Source of the DNA: Jacaranda mimosifolia
Taxonomy: Eukaryota > Streptophyta > Magnoliopsida > Lamiales > Bignoniaceae
Direction of reading: 5' to 3'
Assembly: GCA_018894105.1 (NCBI GenBank)
Contig: CM032128.1
Location: 25,277,001-25,341,000 of the forward strand
Length of the DNA stretch: 64,000 nucleotides
The notes below the pieces were generated by a model, which saw nothing but the letters and a program-made list of their open reading frames with translations, was not told the origin of the DNA and searched no databases. Positions 48,209 to 59,843 of the stretch are shown here, in pieces (position 1 is the first letter of the stretch; every line of letters begins with the position of its first letter). Position numbers and translations under genes: made by a program.

Positions 48209-51063
48209 ATGGTTCACTTTAAAGATATTTCATCCACCGCCGGAGTGCAACACTTGATTATTCTTGATGAAGAGAATCAACCTATAGAGAAAGACACACT
48301 TTTGACTACATATAATCCACTTATTGGTAAATACGCGACAAAGTGGCCAAAGTTGACTAACTCACTTCATACCGATGAGTGATCTCAGGAGATCAAAACT
48401 TCCAAGGTGTAGACTTTAAGGGCAACCCATAATTATCCTCCAAATGAACTAATTCGTCGTCAACAATCAAACGAATCAATTCTCTTGCCAACATTGGTTC
48501 ACAGCATTATTGAGGGGGAAGGCCAAGTAGGGAGAAACTCTTCAATTTGATGGTGAATTCCACTACATCAAAGGATATTGGGAGTGGACTGAAGATGTCC
48601 TTAGCCGATGCAAGCACAAGTTGATTGCCGCAAAAGTATATGATCCAATGTATGCTTCATTATTCACATATGACATAAATTTTGAGATTATTCAAGCATT
48701 TTGCGAGGCATGGTGTCCACTTACAAATACTCTTTTAACTTCCTTTGGAAAATTGTCCACATCGCTATGGGATTTGCACAACTTCGCAGGCCTCACTATT
48801 ACAGGAATTTTTTATGATGAAGTGATTCCTTGTGCCAAGGAGCTTATCGGTGTTGATGAAGCAAGAAGTAAATTTATCCTCAATTCTTGCAAATACTTAT
48901 TTCAAGCTTATTATTTACTTCAAAGGAGTGCCCATGGAGGTCAATTTTCTCAAGTTACTATGGAAAAAATGGGTGAAGTACTGGTCCTGGAAAGCAATAA
49001 AATACCATTAACCACCACCACGCAAGGAGAAAAAGACGGTCCGGCCTAAATCAACTCATAATCCTCTTAGTGATTTTAGTGTTCATGGAGAATGGTCCAC
49101 TCCAAATAAGGCATTGTTTTTAAAACTTAAGAGAAGAAACTTATTTGGCAGCATATTTGACTTGTTGGCTTTGCTCGTTTGTTTTTCCTACCAATGATGT
49201 TAATTTAATATGCCCCAACACTGTCAAGATAGCATCATCATGGTTACCGATAGGAAGGTAAGTCTTGCTATTCCAATTTTAGCCAGCATCTACAATGGTT
49301 TAAACAAACTTTCAGGTTTCCTAAGGCCAAGTATTGTGCATTCTTCTTTTCCCATCCACTTTGTCTATGTTTGGTTGGCACACTACTTCAAAACACATTA
49401 TCTAGTTTGGCAAGGATGTGTGGCCTAAAAATGGCAATCTATTCCGGTGAAGGAGGTGCAAAATACTATGATCCAGAGGAGAACCACAAGAGAATTCACA
49501 AAGGGGATTTTATTCCCTAGACTTGCACCATGATTACTAAAGATAAAGAACTTTCATATGTTGATGATGGGAAGGCTAGAGAATTGGAGCAAAAATGTTT
49601 CATTGCTATTTGCTCAAATTATCTTCCTTCACGGCAAGACGACTACTTTATTATTGAACATTATAGTCCTCATCGCTTCAGTCGTCAATTTGGATATTAT
49701 CAAAAAATTCCTGGAATTCTTGCTCATGGCATTCGCATAGCCCATTTGGATGAAGGACTTCGCTATTGGCGCTTATGTACTTTGCATAATTCTATGCCTA
49801 CATCATGGTTTCCTTGTGTGCCCCCAAATGCAAAAAAAATCTCTTTGGATGCTTACAAGAAGTGGTGGACTAAAATTCACGGAGATTATTTTGAGGAAAA
49901 TTTGGCAAGATTAATCAACTTGAGGCCAATCAAAATTTTCCTTAGGGAAAAGGATGCTAATAAATGGGATAGACAACTTGCTAAAGCTATTCAAAATCCT
50001 CCCAACCTCGAAGACATCGAGCCTCCAAAAGAAAAGAAAAGAAAAGGAATCATTATCCTTTAGAAACGAGCAACGGTAGTAATGCAAATCGTCATTGGAA
50101 AAGGCTTTAAAAGGGTCATATGGTCATATGCAAATCGTCATTGCAAATCTACAAAGCCAAGTGTGATACTTTGCCAACAGAGAAATTTGCCAAAGAAGTT
50201 ATTTTCTTTTCTTCATCTTCATTTTCTTCTTTAAATAAGCCCCATTTTGGTCATTTGCTAACTCAAATCATGTAACATTTTAGTTGGAAAATGAAATTAT
50301 TAATGCTGATGAAGATGAGATATCCTAAGGTAGCCAAGGATCAATCATGGGACCTAACTTGTTGGCCATGAGCGCTCCAAATGACACGACCATGCATAAT
50401 GAGGTACTTCACAGTATGAAAGCTAAACAACCATCTCCTTGTGCCCCAATCTCAGTATTTGAAGGCGAGAAATTTGTACTTAATCATCAAAAAGAGTATC
50501 TTCGAATGTTGTGGGATGACCTTTGCAAGAGAATAGCAAATACTCCACTTGATTCCTTCTCGTCTATCAAAGATAGTGTTCAATTTGTGCTTGAATCAAT
50601 GAGGCACTTCAGCAAATTTGACATCTCCAATGTGGAAGAATTATTGCAAGTATTGTTTGAAAAGGCCCTCACTTATGATAAAGCAAAGTCAGCATCTTTC
50701 GAGAAAGCATCCAATGAAATTCTTGCACAACAATTAGATGCGGCCAAAAGTCGTCTCCATAATGCTCAAATTAGAGAAAGTAAAGAAATGAACCAAATTA
50801 AATCCACCTAAGAAGAGCTGGAATGTGTTGGGAACAAGCTTGATAATTTGAAGGAATGCAAAAAGAAATTGATTTCATCATTGAAACACCAACAACAACT
50901 TCTTCAAAGTGCTCAAGCTGAAATTCATGAGATTTAAGAGAAAATTGCTGCTATCAAGAGTATTCCTCCATTGAGTAATAAAGTGGTTGAGAATTTGCAA
51001 ACTTTAATGAAACACTTGAAGGCTGTCAAAGAAGAATTGAAGAAGTTGAATCCTTTTACTTGA
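48209..51063 (+). pseudogene. E3 antisense gene: plant mobile domain (PMD) protein with coiled-coil C-terminus
   Basis: The start ATG at 48209 has a good context (CACCATGG) and gives MVHFKDISSTAGVQHLIILD. After one stop and a shift, the PMD core is readable: YIKGYWEWTEDVL, DPMYASLFTYDINFEIIQAF, EAWCPLTNTLLTSFGKLSTS, LWDLHNFAGLTITGIFYDEV, then ETYLAAYLTCWLCSFVFP, CPNTVKIASSW, YSGEGGAKYYDPEE, MITKDKELSYVDDGKARELE and EHYSPHRFSRQFGYYQKIPG. The last third is Lys/Glu-rich and helical (QQLDAAKSRLHNAQIRESKE, VEELLQVLFEKAL, LQTLMKHLKAVKEELKKL), ending at 51061-51063. PMD proteins (Pfam family 10536, the MAIN/MAIL1 group) are plant nuclear proteins that are often found in transposons. Stops at about 48380 and 49047 and others make this copy non-functional. 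Confidence 0.82.
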
Positions 51064-51149
51064 AATTTGTTTAGAACTTTTTGTGCCCCCCCTTCTTCTT
51101 TTTTTTTTTTTAATAAACTATGCTGCATTTATTTATTTATTTTGAGATT

Positions 51150-51710
51150 ACATAATAGAATTTTTTTTTCTATCTTGCAATCTTTTATTTATTTATTTAT
51201 TTTTAAATTTAACAAACTAAAACTAAAACTTAATAAAAACAATTAAACTACTTTTTTTTCCTTTTAAGAGAACTTAGCAAACTAAAAACTCAAACTTAAT
51301 AAAAACAATTAAACTACTTTTTTTTTAAGAAAACTTAACAAACTAAAAACTCAAACTTAATAAAAATAATTAAATTACTAAAAACTCAAACTTAATAAAA
51401 ACAATTAAATTACTAAAACTCAAACTTAATAAAAATAATTAAACTAATTTTTATTTTTTTTGAGTCAACAAACTAATTAACTGAAGCAACTAAAACTTCT
51501 TCTTCATTTTTTTTTCCAACTTAACAAACTAGAACTCAAACTTAATAAAAAAATAATTAAACTACTTCTTTTTTTAAGGAAACTTAATAAATTAAAAACT
51601 CAAACTTAATAAAAATAATTAAACTATTAAAAACTCAAACTTAATAAATAAATAAAAACTAAACAACTTTTTTTTTTAACTCAACAAACTAATTAACTCA
51701 AGCAATTAAA

Positions 51711-51741
<31 letters not shown>

Positions 51742-52290
51742 CTTCTTCTTTTAAACTTAACAAACTAGAACTCAAACTTAATAAAAAAAAAAAATTAAAC
51801 TATTTTTTTAAGAAAACTTAATAAACTAAAAACTCAAACTTAATAAAAAAAACAACTAAACTACTTTTTTTTTTTTTTTTTTTTGACTCAACAAACTAAT
51901 TAACTCAAACAACTAAAACTTCTTATTTTTTTTCTCTTAAACTTAACAAACTAAAAACACAAACTTAATAAAAAAAATAATTAAACTACTAAAAGCTCAA
52001 ACTTAATAATAACAACTAAACTACTCTTTTTTAAGAAAACTTAATAAACTAAAAACTCAAACTTAATAAAAACAATTAAACTACTAAAAACTCAAACTTG
52101 ATGAAAAAAAAAAAACTAAACTACCTTTTTTTTTTTAAGAAAACTTAGCAAACTAAAAACTCAAAACTTAATAAAAACAATCAAACTACTAAAAACTAAA
52201 ACTTAATTAAAAAAAAAACTAATCTACTTTTTTTTTTTGACTTAAAAAACTAATTAACTCAAACAACTAAAACTTCCTTTTTTTTGAAAT
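51150..52290 (+). repeat. Tandem-repeat block between E3 pol and the PMD gene
   Basis: About 1.1 kb made of variants of one unit: CTCAAACTTAATAAAAACAA, TTAAACTACTTTTTTT, AAGAAAACTTAACAAACTAA and AAA. Copies recur roughly every 60-90 bp with length changes in the T and A runs; some carry a TTAACTCAA-CAACTAAAACTTC variant. A pure (CTT)n run lies at about 51713-51750. Not coding. It lies directly after the PMD gene stop. Confidence 0.85.
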
Positions 52291-52509
52291 AACGAAAAAC
52301 ATAATTTAAAATAAACTCTTGACTAAACTTAGAGAATATCTAAGCTGCCTACGTACCCAATAAAGGGATCAAGTCATAACGTAGTTCAAAAAAATCAACA
52401 TTTTAGGGGGGGTGCCGTTCACAATTTATACTCATGCGGGCAAGGAAAATCCATTGCTTAACCACCTTGGACTAGGTGAGATATTTGATATTTAACTATA
52501 TAAAATACC

Positions 52510-52775
52510 TTTTGTGGGGGCAAGCTAGTAGTTTAACCACATGTACTACATTTGCTGAGGCGAGTTAGCAGTTTAACCATATACACTATCTTTGGTGGAG
52601 TAAGTTAGCAGTTTAACCACATGCACTACCTTTGGTGGGTACCGTTCACAGTTTATACTCATGCAGGTTAGGAGTAACATGCAGTTTAAGCTCGTGCGCC
52701 AAAGAGTAATATGCAGTTTAGGCTCATGCGTCAAGGAGCAGCATGCAATTGAGGCCCGTGCATCAAGGAGCAATC
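52510..52775 (-). repeat. Two short tandem arrays just after the E3 pol stop
   Basis: First array (about 52513-52640): three copies of roughly 43 bp with GTTAGCAGTTTAACCACATG and CACTACCTTTGGTGG. Second array (about 52665-52775): three to four copies of roughly 37 bp with CATGCAGTTTAGGCTCATGC and GTCAAGGAG. A single copy of CCGTTCACAGTTTATACTCA before each array marks a larger duplicated frame (about 52417 and 52641). Confidence 0.75.
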
Positions 52776-52783
52776 TCCCAATT

Positions 52784-55700
52784 TTATGCATAATAGCACT
52801 TCAAGAACTTCCCATTTATAGGGTCAACTCTTAATTCATCTTTAGCAACCAACTTATATGCACCATTTGAATAGACTTCTTTGATAACATAAAGACCATC
52901 CCATTTTGATGTGAACTTATTCCCAGTTCAATGAGTTATGATGATGGGCTTTTCTCACAGCAAGCACCAAATCTCCAACTTGAAAAGATCATGATCACAC
53001 ATTTTTGTTAAATGCCTTGGAGAGCCAATCTTAATAACACTCAAGTCTTTTGTTGTGCTTTCAACCTTTTCTCATCAAAGGATTCTAATTTTTCAAGACG
53101 TAATGCGCATTTTCTTCCTCAATCAATCCTTCTTGTACGGCAATCCTTAATAAAGGAATTTGCTGGTCAAGAGGTAAAACAACTTCAACACCATAAACCA
53201 ATGAATACGGAGTTGCTTGTGTAGGTGTTCTATGAGTAGTTCGATACTCTGATCCTTTCGTGCCAGTCCTTTTTTGACTTTGAGATTACTTTCTTCAATA
53301 GATTACACAGAGTTTTATAGAATGCCTCAGCAAGACCATTAGCTGCGGCATAGTATATCAAAGATTTTCTCTGCATAAAATTGAACTTTTGACATAATTT
53401 ATCTATTAAACTATTACAAAAGGGCTTTGCATTATCAGTAATTATGTATCGAGGAACCCCAGAGCGATAAATAATGTTGATGCGGATAAAGTCAGCAACA
53501 TTTTCCTTCTTAACTTCTTTGAGGGGTATTGCTTCAGCCCACTTAGAGAAATAGTCTGTTGCAACTAATATATACAAGTGCTCAGCGGAAGACTTTGTCA
53601 TAGGTCCAACCACATATAATCCCGAAGCATCAAATGGCCACGAAGCAACAGTCAAATGCAATGGCTCGGGTGGTTGGTGAATAAAATTTGCATGAAATTG
53701 GCAAGCTGGACATCTTTGTGCATAGTCCAGTAATCTTTCACCATTGTTGGCCAGTAGTAGCCCATTCTTTTTATTCAAAAATGTAATTTCGAACCCAACT
53801 GGTGAGCGCCACAAATTCCAGAATAAGCTTCTTCCATGGCTTGGATAGCTTCATCATCACCTAAACATCACAAGAAGACCCCATCAAATGACCGTCTATA
53901 AAGCACATCTTTATAATAGATGAAGTGAGCCGCACGACATCAAATATCGACTCTTTGACGTGGATCATTAGGTAATTTCTCGTACTTCAAATATTCCACG
54001 ATTAGTTAGCGACAATCTTCCTTCTCTATCTCAAATACTTGAATGACATAGCTTTCATCTTCTTCATAATTCCCATCCTCAAAAATTGGCGGCACAACCC
54101 AACTTCTACATATTGGAATACGCATTTCATTTTTAGGTATGGCAAGTAACGAGGCCAATATAGCTAATGCATTAACTTGCTTATTTTCCTTCCTTGGCAT
54201 ATGTTCAATTTCTATATTCCCAAGCTATCCAATGAGTCTTTTTGCGTAACTAAAGTATGGAGTAACTCAGGCTTCTTGACTGTTGGAACAATTTTCAGGT
54301 AAAGTGAAGGAAAATGGTAATACTTCATCATCAGATGTAATGAATATAACTCCAGCACCAGCTCATACTCTATAGGATGCTCCATCAAAGTATATCTTCC
54401 AAGGAGGTATAATTTCAACTATCAAGACATCTTCATCAGGTAGATCATCAGATAATTCCCACTCAATAAGGATAGGGTGATCAACCAAGAAGTCAACCAA
54501 AACTTGTCCCTTTACTACCTTCTACGGAATATAGACAATCTCAAATGGTTGCAACTGAAGGTACCACCTTGCGAGTCTATCAGACATGATGGGCTTTGAC
54601 ACGACATATTTTAGTGGATTTGCTTTTGAGACAAGACGGACAGTATGAGCCTGAAAATAATGTTTCAGCTTTTGAATTGCAAAAATTAGAGCCAAACATA
54701 TTTTCTTAATTGGCAAGTATTTCAACTCATTTGGCATCATCATACTGCTCAAGTAGTACAAGGCATTTTCCTTTTCTTCATCATTTTCCTGTGCTAGTAA
54801 AGCTCCAACAAAACGTTCTTGAGCAGCGATATAAATGATCAATGAATGTCCAAGTACTGGTGCGACCAAAATAGGAAGTCTCATTAGATAAGCTTTTATA
54901 CTCTTAAAAGCATTGCTACAAGCTTCATCCCATTCAAATGGAACACCTTTCTTCATCAAACGGCTGAATGGTTGACATCTACCAGCTAAATTTGATATGA
55001 ATCTCTGGAGATAAGCTAATTTTCCTTGCAAACTTTTGAGTTCATGGATGTCTCAAGGTCAGGCATTTTTCGAATTGCATCAATCTTTGCTTGATCAATT
55101 TCTATGCCTCGATGATGAATAATGAATCCCAAAAACTTCCTAGATGTAACACCAAATGCACACTTTAATGGATTCATTTTGAGTTGATATTTTCTCAGGC
55201 GCTTAAAAACTTGTTTCAAATCTTAGAAATGATCTTCTCGGCTTTTGGACTTGACGACCACATCATCAATATAGCATTCAATGTTCTTGTGAAGCATATC
55301 ATCAAATATCTTTTGTATAGCTCTTTGATATGTGGCATCGGCATTTTTCAGCCCAAACGACATCACTTTATAGCGGTATATTTCCTTGGGGTTACGAAAT
55401 GCCGTCAACTCCTTATCTTTTGGTGACATGCGTATTTGATTATACCCAGATGATCCATCCATAAATGATAGTGCTTCATGCCCTGTCGTAGCATCAATCA
55501 TGAGTTCTGCAATGGGCAATGGAAAATTATCCTTAGGACATGCACCATTCAAGTCTCTAAAGTCAACGCAAACTCAAATTTGGCCATTTTTCTTTCTTAC
55601 TAGGACAATGCTGAAGATCCATGTTGGATATTTGACCTCTCGAATAAACCCAACCTCAATGAGCTTGTCTACTTCAACTTCAATCAAAGAAGCTAATCCA

Positions 55701-57870
55701 GGGGCGAAACCGTCGTTGAGCTTGTTTGACTGGACGAATTCCTTTCTTCACTGATAGATAATGGTCTGCCACCTTTGGATCCAACCCAAGCATCTCTTTG
55801 TATGACCATGCAAACACATCTTTGAATTCATGTAATAACCCAACATATACTTCTTCCTCCTCAGCAGTCAACGAAGCACTAATGTAGATTGGCCCTGGTT
55901 CATTGGCATCACCTAAATTAATCTCTTTCAATTCATCTACAGTGGCCTTAACACCTTCTTCAAACTCAGGAGGAGCAGTTTCAGCATCTTCTTCTTCAAT
56001 CAAAAATTTGTCACTCAAAGTAATATGGTATGCTGGCGCAATACCCTCTTTCAAGGGCTCAATCTTCTTGAATTCCACACACATCCTTGTTTGTCCACCC
56101 CTTCTTCTTATATGGACCATCTTCATGATGCTATCTTTCTCACTTATGTAACCGCTGCAGACAAGCCTGGAGATTTTCTTGAAAAGATGATCTATAGCAT
56201 TTGACGAGTTGGCTAACTAGTACTATTAATATGAAGATGCCACACTTTCTCTATCGTCTTCTTCATCCATTTGAGTTCGTGTGAAGATAATGGTTTGTAG
56301 TTTAACCTTCAAAGTTCTACCACATGATATATTTAAAATAGAGCACCGCTTCATGCGTGAAGGAATTGAACTCCTAAGCTTCTTTGGCTCGCTAACCCAC
56401 TTCAAGTATTTTGGTATTTTGGATGAATTCAATCTCCAATTATAGGTTCTTTTATGCAAGCATTTTCCAAGTCTATCAAAAACTGAGATTCATAGGAATT
56501 TCTTCCTATTTTCATCAAAAACATCATTTGTTGAGGAAAATTCTTGTCCAATTATATGATTACTAGTAGCTCTCCTAATCGCAATGCGAATAGGATTTTG
56601 AGGAACAAATCCAAGTCTCGTTCGAGAGATTTGAACCCCATGACCTTTTTCCTTCAATGTTTACTTCCCTATAGCCTTAGGAGAGAGTTTTCCCAAAATA
56701 GAACATTCTCGTGGATTATATCCGGCTTTGACAAGAAGTTTATAAGCTTTTGGATCAAAGCAATTCTCATTTTGAAGCTGTAGAGATTCTCTACATCCCT
56801 TCTCAACTCCTTGGGTTGCACGAACAAACCCTTTCAACAGCTGAGGGGATGGCTTCTTCACATCAAGCTTGGTTAGAGGAAATTTCAATTCTTTCAATGA
56901 TTCAAATCCTACTATAGGTGACTCTCTTTTTATGTGATTTTTACTGCTACATGCTGGAGTCAAGTCTTTAACCTTGTTTTCTCCATCAAGATCATCATGT
57001 TACTTGGATTCTTATTGTTCTTTAGCCTTGACAGTTTTCATACTTTTGGTGTAGTGTTTGGCATCTGCCAAGTGTGATTCAGCTTCAGTGAAAGGTTTGC
57101 TATCTCCAAGCACTTTCTTTTGCACACCTTCTTGATAATACTTGAAACATTGGTGCCAACTAGGGGAACTACACCATTTTCATGTAACTAAGGTCAGCCT
57201 AGAAGCATATTGTATGATATCTTGGCATCTATGATATGAAATAATGCCATTGACAACATATTGTCTATCAATAACTTTATCCTTATTATTCCAAGAGCCT
57301 TTTGCCCCCTTGATTGAAACCTTGGATTATCATGCGATTATTTGTTTATTCATCTGTAGAGATTCCTAAATCCTTCATCACATGCAATGGCAAAATATTA
57401 ATTGCAGAACCTCCATCAATCAAAATTCTATTTATTTTTTGCTCACGAGCATAGCCAGTTACAAACAGTGGCCTATTGTAGCGTTTGGAGCCAACCAGCA
57501 AGTCTTCATCAGTGAAAGTCATTGCCGACATGTACTCCTCAATTGCATCATGATTTTCTTCATCAAATAAACATGCTTCACTAGAGGAAATCTTTTCTTC
57601 ACTTATCATGTAGCACGCAATGTCACTATTGTTATCATCAAGTACATCTTTTTCAATCTCGATAGTAGCATGATTTGAGGCAGCATTATCTTCCTCAAAT
57701 GAGATTTTCCCTTGTCTGGCCAATTGCATCACTTTATCTTTGAATACAAAGCAGTCATAGATTAGGTGACCCACCAACCGATAGTACTTGTAATACTTTG
57801 GGTCATCAATTTTCCCAGCTTCTTCAAGTAATTCAATTAGATTTGCATTTAGTAAATATTCCAGAGACAT
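52784..57870 (-). pseudogene. pol: E3 pol: zinc knuckle, protease, RT, RNase H, second RNase H, integrase
   Basis: From 57870 downward: a zinc-knuckle-like motif YYKYYRLVGHLIYDC (Cys replaced), protease (about 57470-57350; ILIDGGSAINILPLHVMKDL), an acidic linker, RT (about 55960-55016; ATYQRAIQKIF, active-site ECYIDDVVVK), RNase H (55031-54522; FEWDEACSNAFKSIKAYL, RWYLQLQPFEIVYIP), archaeal-type RNase H (about 54410-54010; PPWKIYFDGAS), integrase (53814-52784). The integrase has RCPACQF, GLYVVGPM (first catalytic Asp replaced by Tyr), YIITDNAKPF and YYAAANGLAEAFYKTL. It ends GKFLKCYYA at 52784. There are about ten frame breaks. Confidence 0.92.
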
Positions 57871-57893
57871 CAGAATCGAGGAATGGGTATATC

Positions 57894-58614
57894 TTAGTCT
57901 GCATCTCCTTTAAAGTTAATTTTCTTTGTTCTCTTTCTTGGGAGACATCCTTCCTTTCGTCCTTTATGTTTTATGCCTTTCATAAGAAACTTGATCGGTG
58001 TTGCATTCACCGCCATATCTTCTTTACTCTGCGCCTCAACAAGAGGTTTGCCCTCTTTCTTGAATTCTTGTTTTTCCTTAGACTTACGAGGCTCTTGAAT
58101 TGGTAGCCCTTCTACTTCACTAGCAAACATGCTTAACTCTATATCATGAGCTCGAGTAGCCAACAACTACTTCACTAGCAAACATGCTTAACTCTATTTA
58201 TTTATTTCTCCATACTCGACTAGTCTTAGCATTATCCACCTTGTTCATTAACTTGGAGATTTGAGAATCTTGCTCTTGGACATGCTTTGCTAGCCCTTCA
58301 ATAATCTTCGTTAAATTAGCAATTTGGTCCTCCAAAGTTGTAGCGCGTGTCAACATCACCAGCGATATGCTTGAGGAACTTGAGGTTGAGCGAGGAGTGG
58401 ATGTTGTTGATTCTTCCTTGAGTCTCCACCACCTTCATTAGTATCAATAGCATGCAACAATGCCTTTTCAACAACTTCAAGTTAAGGATTTACCTCCGAA
58501 GATGATTGCTACTTTTTCGACATACTCCTTTGTGGTGACCTCAACACTTCTTACTCTATTATTTATGGAATTTGAGGTAGTTATTTTCAATGCAACAGTC
58601 TTGTTAGTAGCCAT
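57894..58614 (-). pseudogene. gag: E3 gag, internally deleted
   Basis: Begins at ATG 58614 with MATNKTVALKITTSNSINN, followed by a Ser-rich stretch and a coiled-coil-like LEDQIANLTKIIEGLAKHV. Sequence then jumps to the gag C-terminus LATRAHDIELSMFASEVEGL and a Lys-rich tail. The whole capsid core is missing between about 58200 and 58170. At the junction a segment containing ACTTCACTAGCAAACATGCT is present twice (about 58113-58143 and 58168-58198), suggesting deletion with patch repair or template switching. Confidence 0.8.
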
Positions 58615-58660
58615 GATACTTCAATCTTGATAAAGGAGAAAGATGAGAGGTACAGATGGT

Positions 58661-58681
58661 CCCACTGGGCGGGCCAAAATT
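58661..58681 (-). other. E3 primer-binding site region
   Basis: After the 5' LTR the minus strand reads AATTTTGGCCCGCCCAGTGG then GACC. The TGGCCCGCCCAGTGGG string is in primer-site position but differs from E1 and E2. The tRNA was not identified. Confidence 0.6.
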
Positions 58682-58856
58682 TGTAACAACAAATTTCGAA
58701 TTTCTTGTATGCAACAAAAATTAAAATTACAGAACAAGAAAAATCATAAAAATAGATTTAAATTAAAATATATCAACCAACTATAGATTTTATCTCTAAT
58801 CTAATCCTCTGATTCTTCCCTTCCAAATATAATCTTGAATTTAATGAGCTCCGTGA

Positions 58857-59325
58857 AAAATACCTTAAACGACGTGGATCTCCTTAAATTTGACTTGAAT
58901 AAAAATAACGTCAATTCGAGGGTTTCGCACCTTAATCTCAAATCAAATGCCAGAAATATATGCATTCCGCAAAAAATGCCTTAAACGTCGTGAATCTCCT
59001 TGAATAAAATTAACGCCAATTCGGGTTTCGCACCTTAATATCGAATCAAACGCCAAAAATATATGAGTTCCGCGAAAAATACCTTGAACGTTCTGGATCT
59101 CCTTGAATAAAAATAATGCCAATTCGATAGTTTAGTACCTTAATCTTGAATCAAATGCCAGAAATATATGAGTTCCGTGAAGAACACCTTGAAAATCGTG
59201 GATCTTCTTAAATAAAAATAATGCCAATTCGAGGGCTTTACACCTTAATCTCAAATCAAATGCTAGAAATATATGAATTCATTAAGAATGCCTTGAATGT
59301 CGTGGATCTCCTTGAATTTGCTTGA
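58857..59325 (-). repeat. Minisatellite inside the E3 5' LTR
   Basis: Four full units and a partial fifth of the same approximately 106-bp repeat as in the 3' LTR, in the same order, so the array predates insertion of this copy. Confidence 0.85.
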
Positions 59326-59401
59326 AAGAATTGTTGGACTCCTTCAAAGTTTCTCTCGTCTGCTAGAATTTGTGTTGTGTCAAATGAGCTGAAATCACCC
59401 C

Positions 59402-59409
59402 TTTATATA
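59402..59409 (-). promoter_or_regulatory. TATA box of the E3 5' LTR
   Basis: TATATAAA on the minus strand, directly upstream of the minisatellite array, so the predicted RNA would begin just before the repeats. The 3' LTR has the same sequence near 46833. Confidence 0.6.
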
Positions 59410-59843
59410 GGTACTTGGTAGAAGACTTCTAGATTGACTTGAAGTCCAAATGTTATCTCTTTGATAAGATAATATCAAATATTAAGAGATAATATCAAAT
59501 ATATTTGATTTGATAATATCAAACATCAAAGATAATATCAATATCAAATATCTTTGATTTGATTGGTCCATAAATGCAGACATTCCTTCTTTGACACTTG
59601 TCAATATTTGATTTGAGTATAAAATAAATACTAAATTATTATTTAAAATTAACTATTTATCTTTAGAAATTAGATTTAATAAATCCAAAAATATAAATAG
59701 AAAAATTTTAAATTAATATCTAGTATTTATTTTACACGTGTCACTTCTCAATTGGTCAAAATTTTTAATACGTTTACATACACGATTGAGATGTAAGGAA
59801 GAACTCGGAACCTTATTGTTGTAATGTCAAAATGTCAAATTTA

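Larger units (their letters stand above)
46106..59778 (-). mobile_element. Element 3 (E3): second Tat-type Ty3/gypsy family, with antisense PMD gene
   Basis: A 13.7-kb minus-strand element: 5' LTR 58682-59778, primer site, gag start 58614, pol to 52784, two tandem-repeat blocks, antisense PMD gene 48209-51063 (plus strand), polypurine tract, 3' LTR 46106-47187. Flanking 5-mers GACAC (46101-46105) and TACAC (59779-59783) match at 4 of 5. LTR, gag and pol sequences differ clearly from E1 and E2. The second RNase H domain places it in or near the Tat lineage. Most of the gag core is missing, and pol has frameshifts but long readable stretches. Confidence 0.92.
58682..59778 (-). repeat. E3 5' LTR
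   Basis: 1097 bp, TGTAAAC to GTTGTTACA on the minus strand. It contains the same minisatellite as the other LTR (58857-59325) and a TATATAAA box at 59402-59409 on the minus strand (CTATATAAAGGGGTGA). Confidence 0.92.

Noticed and set aside
48621..50063. Treating the PMD frames as an independent host gene between two transposons
   Set aside because: They lie wholly between the E3 LTRs, next to its polypurine tract and repeats, at the same position as the antisense genes of E1 and E2, so they are element cargo.
51150..52290. Regular repeats that could suggest a CRISPR-like array
   Set aside because: Units vary in length, have no unique spacers and consist of A/T runs. The context is a plant retrotransposon.
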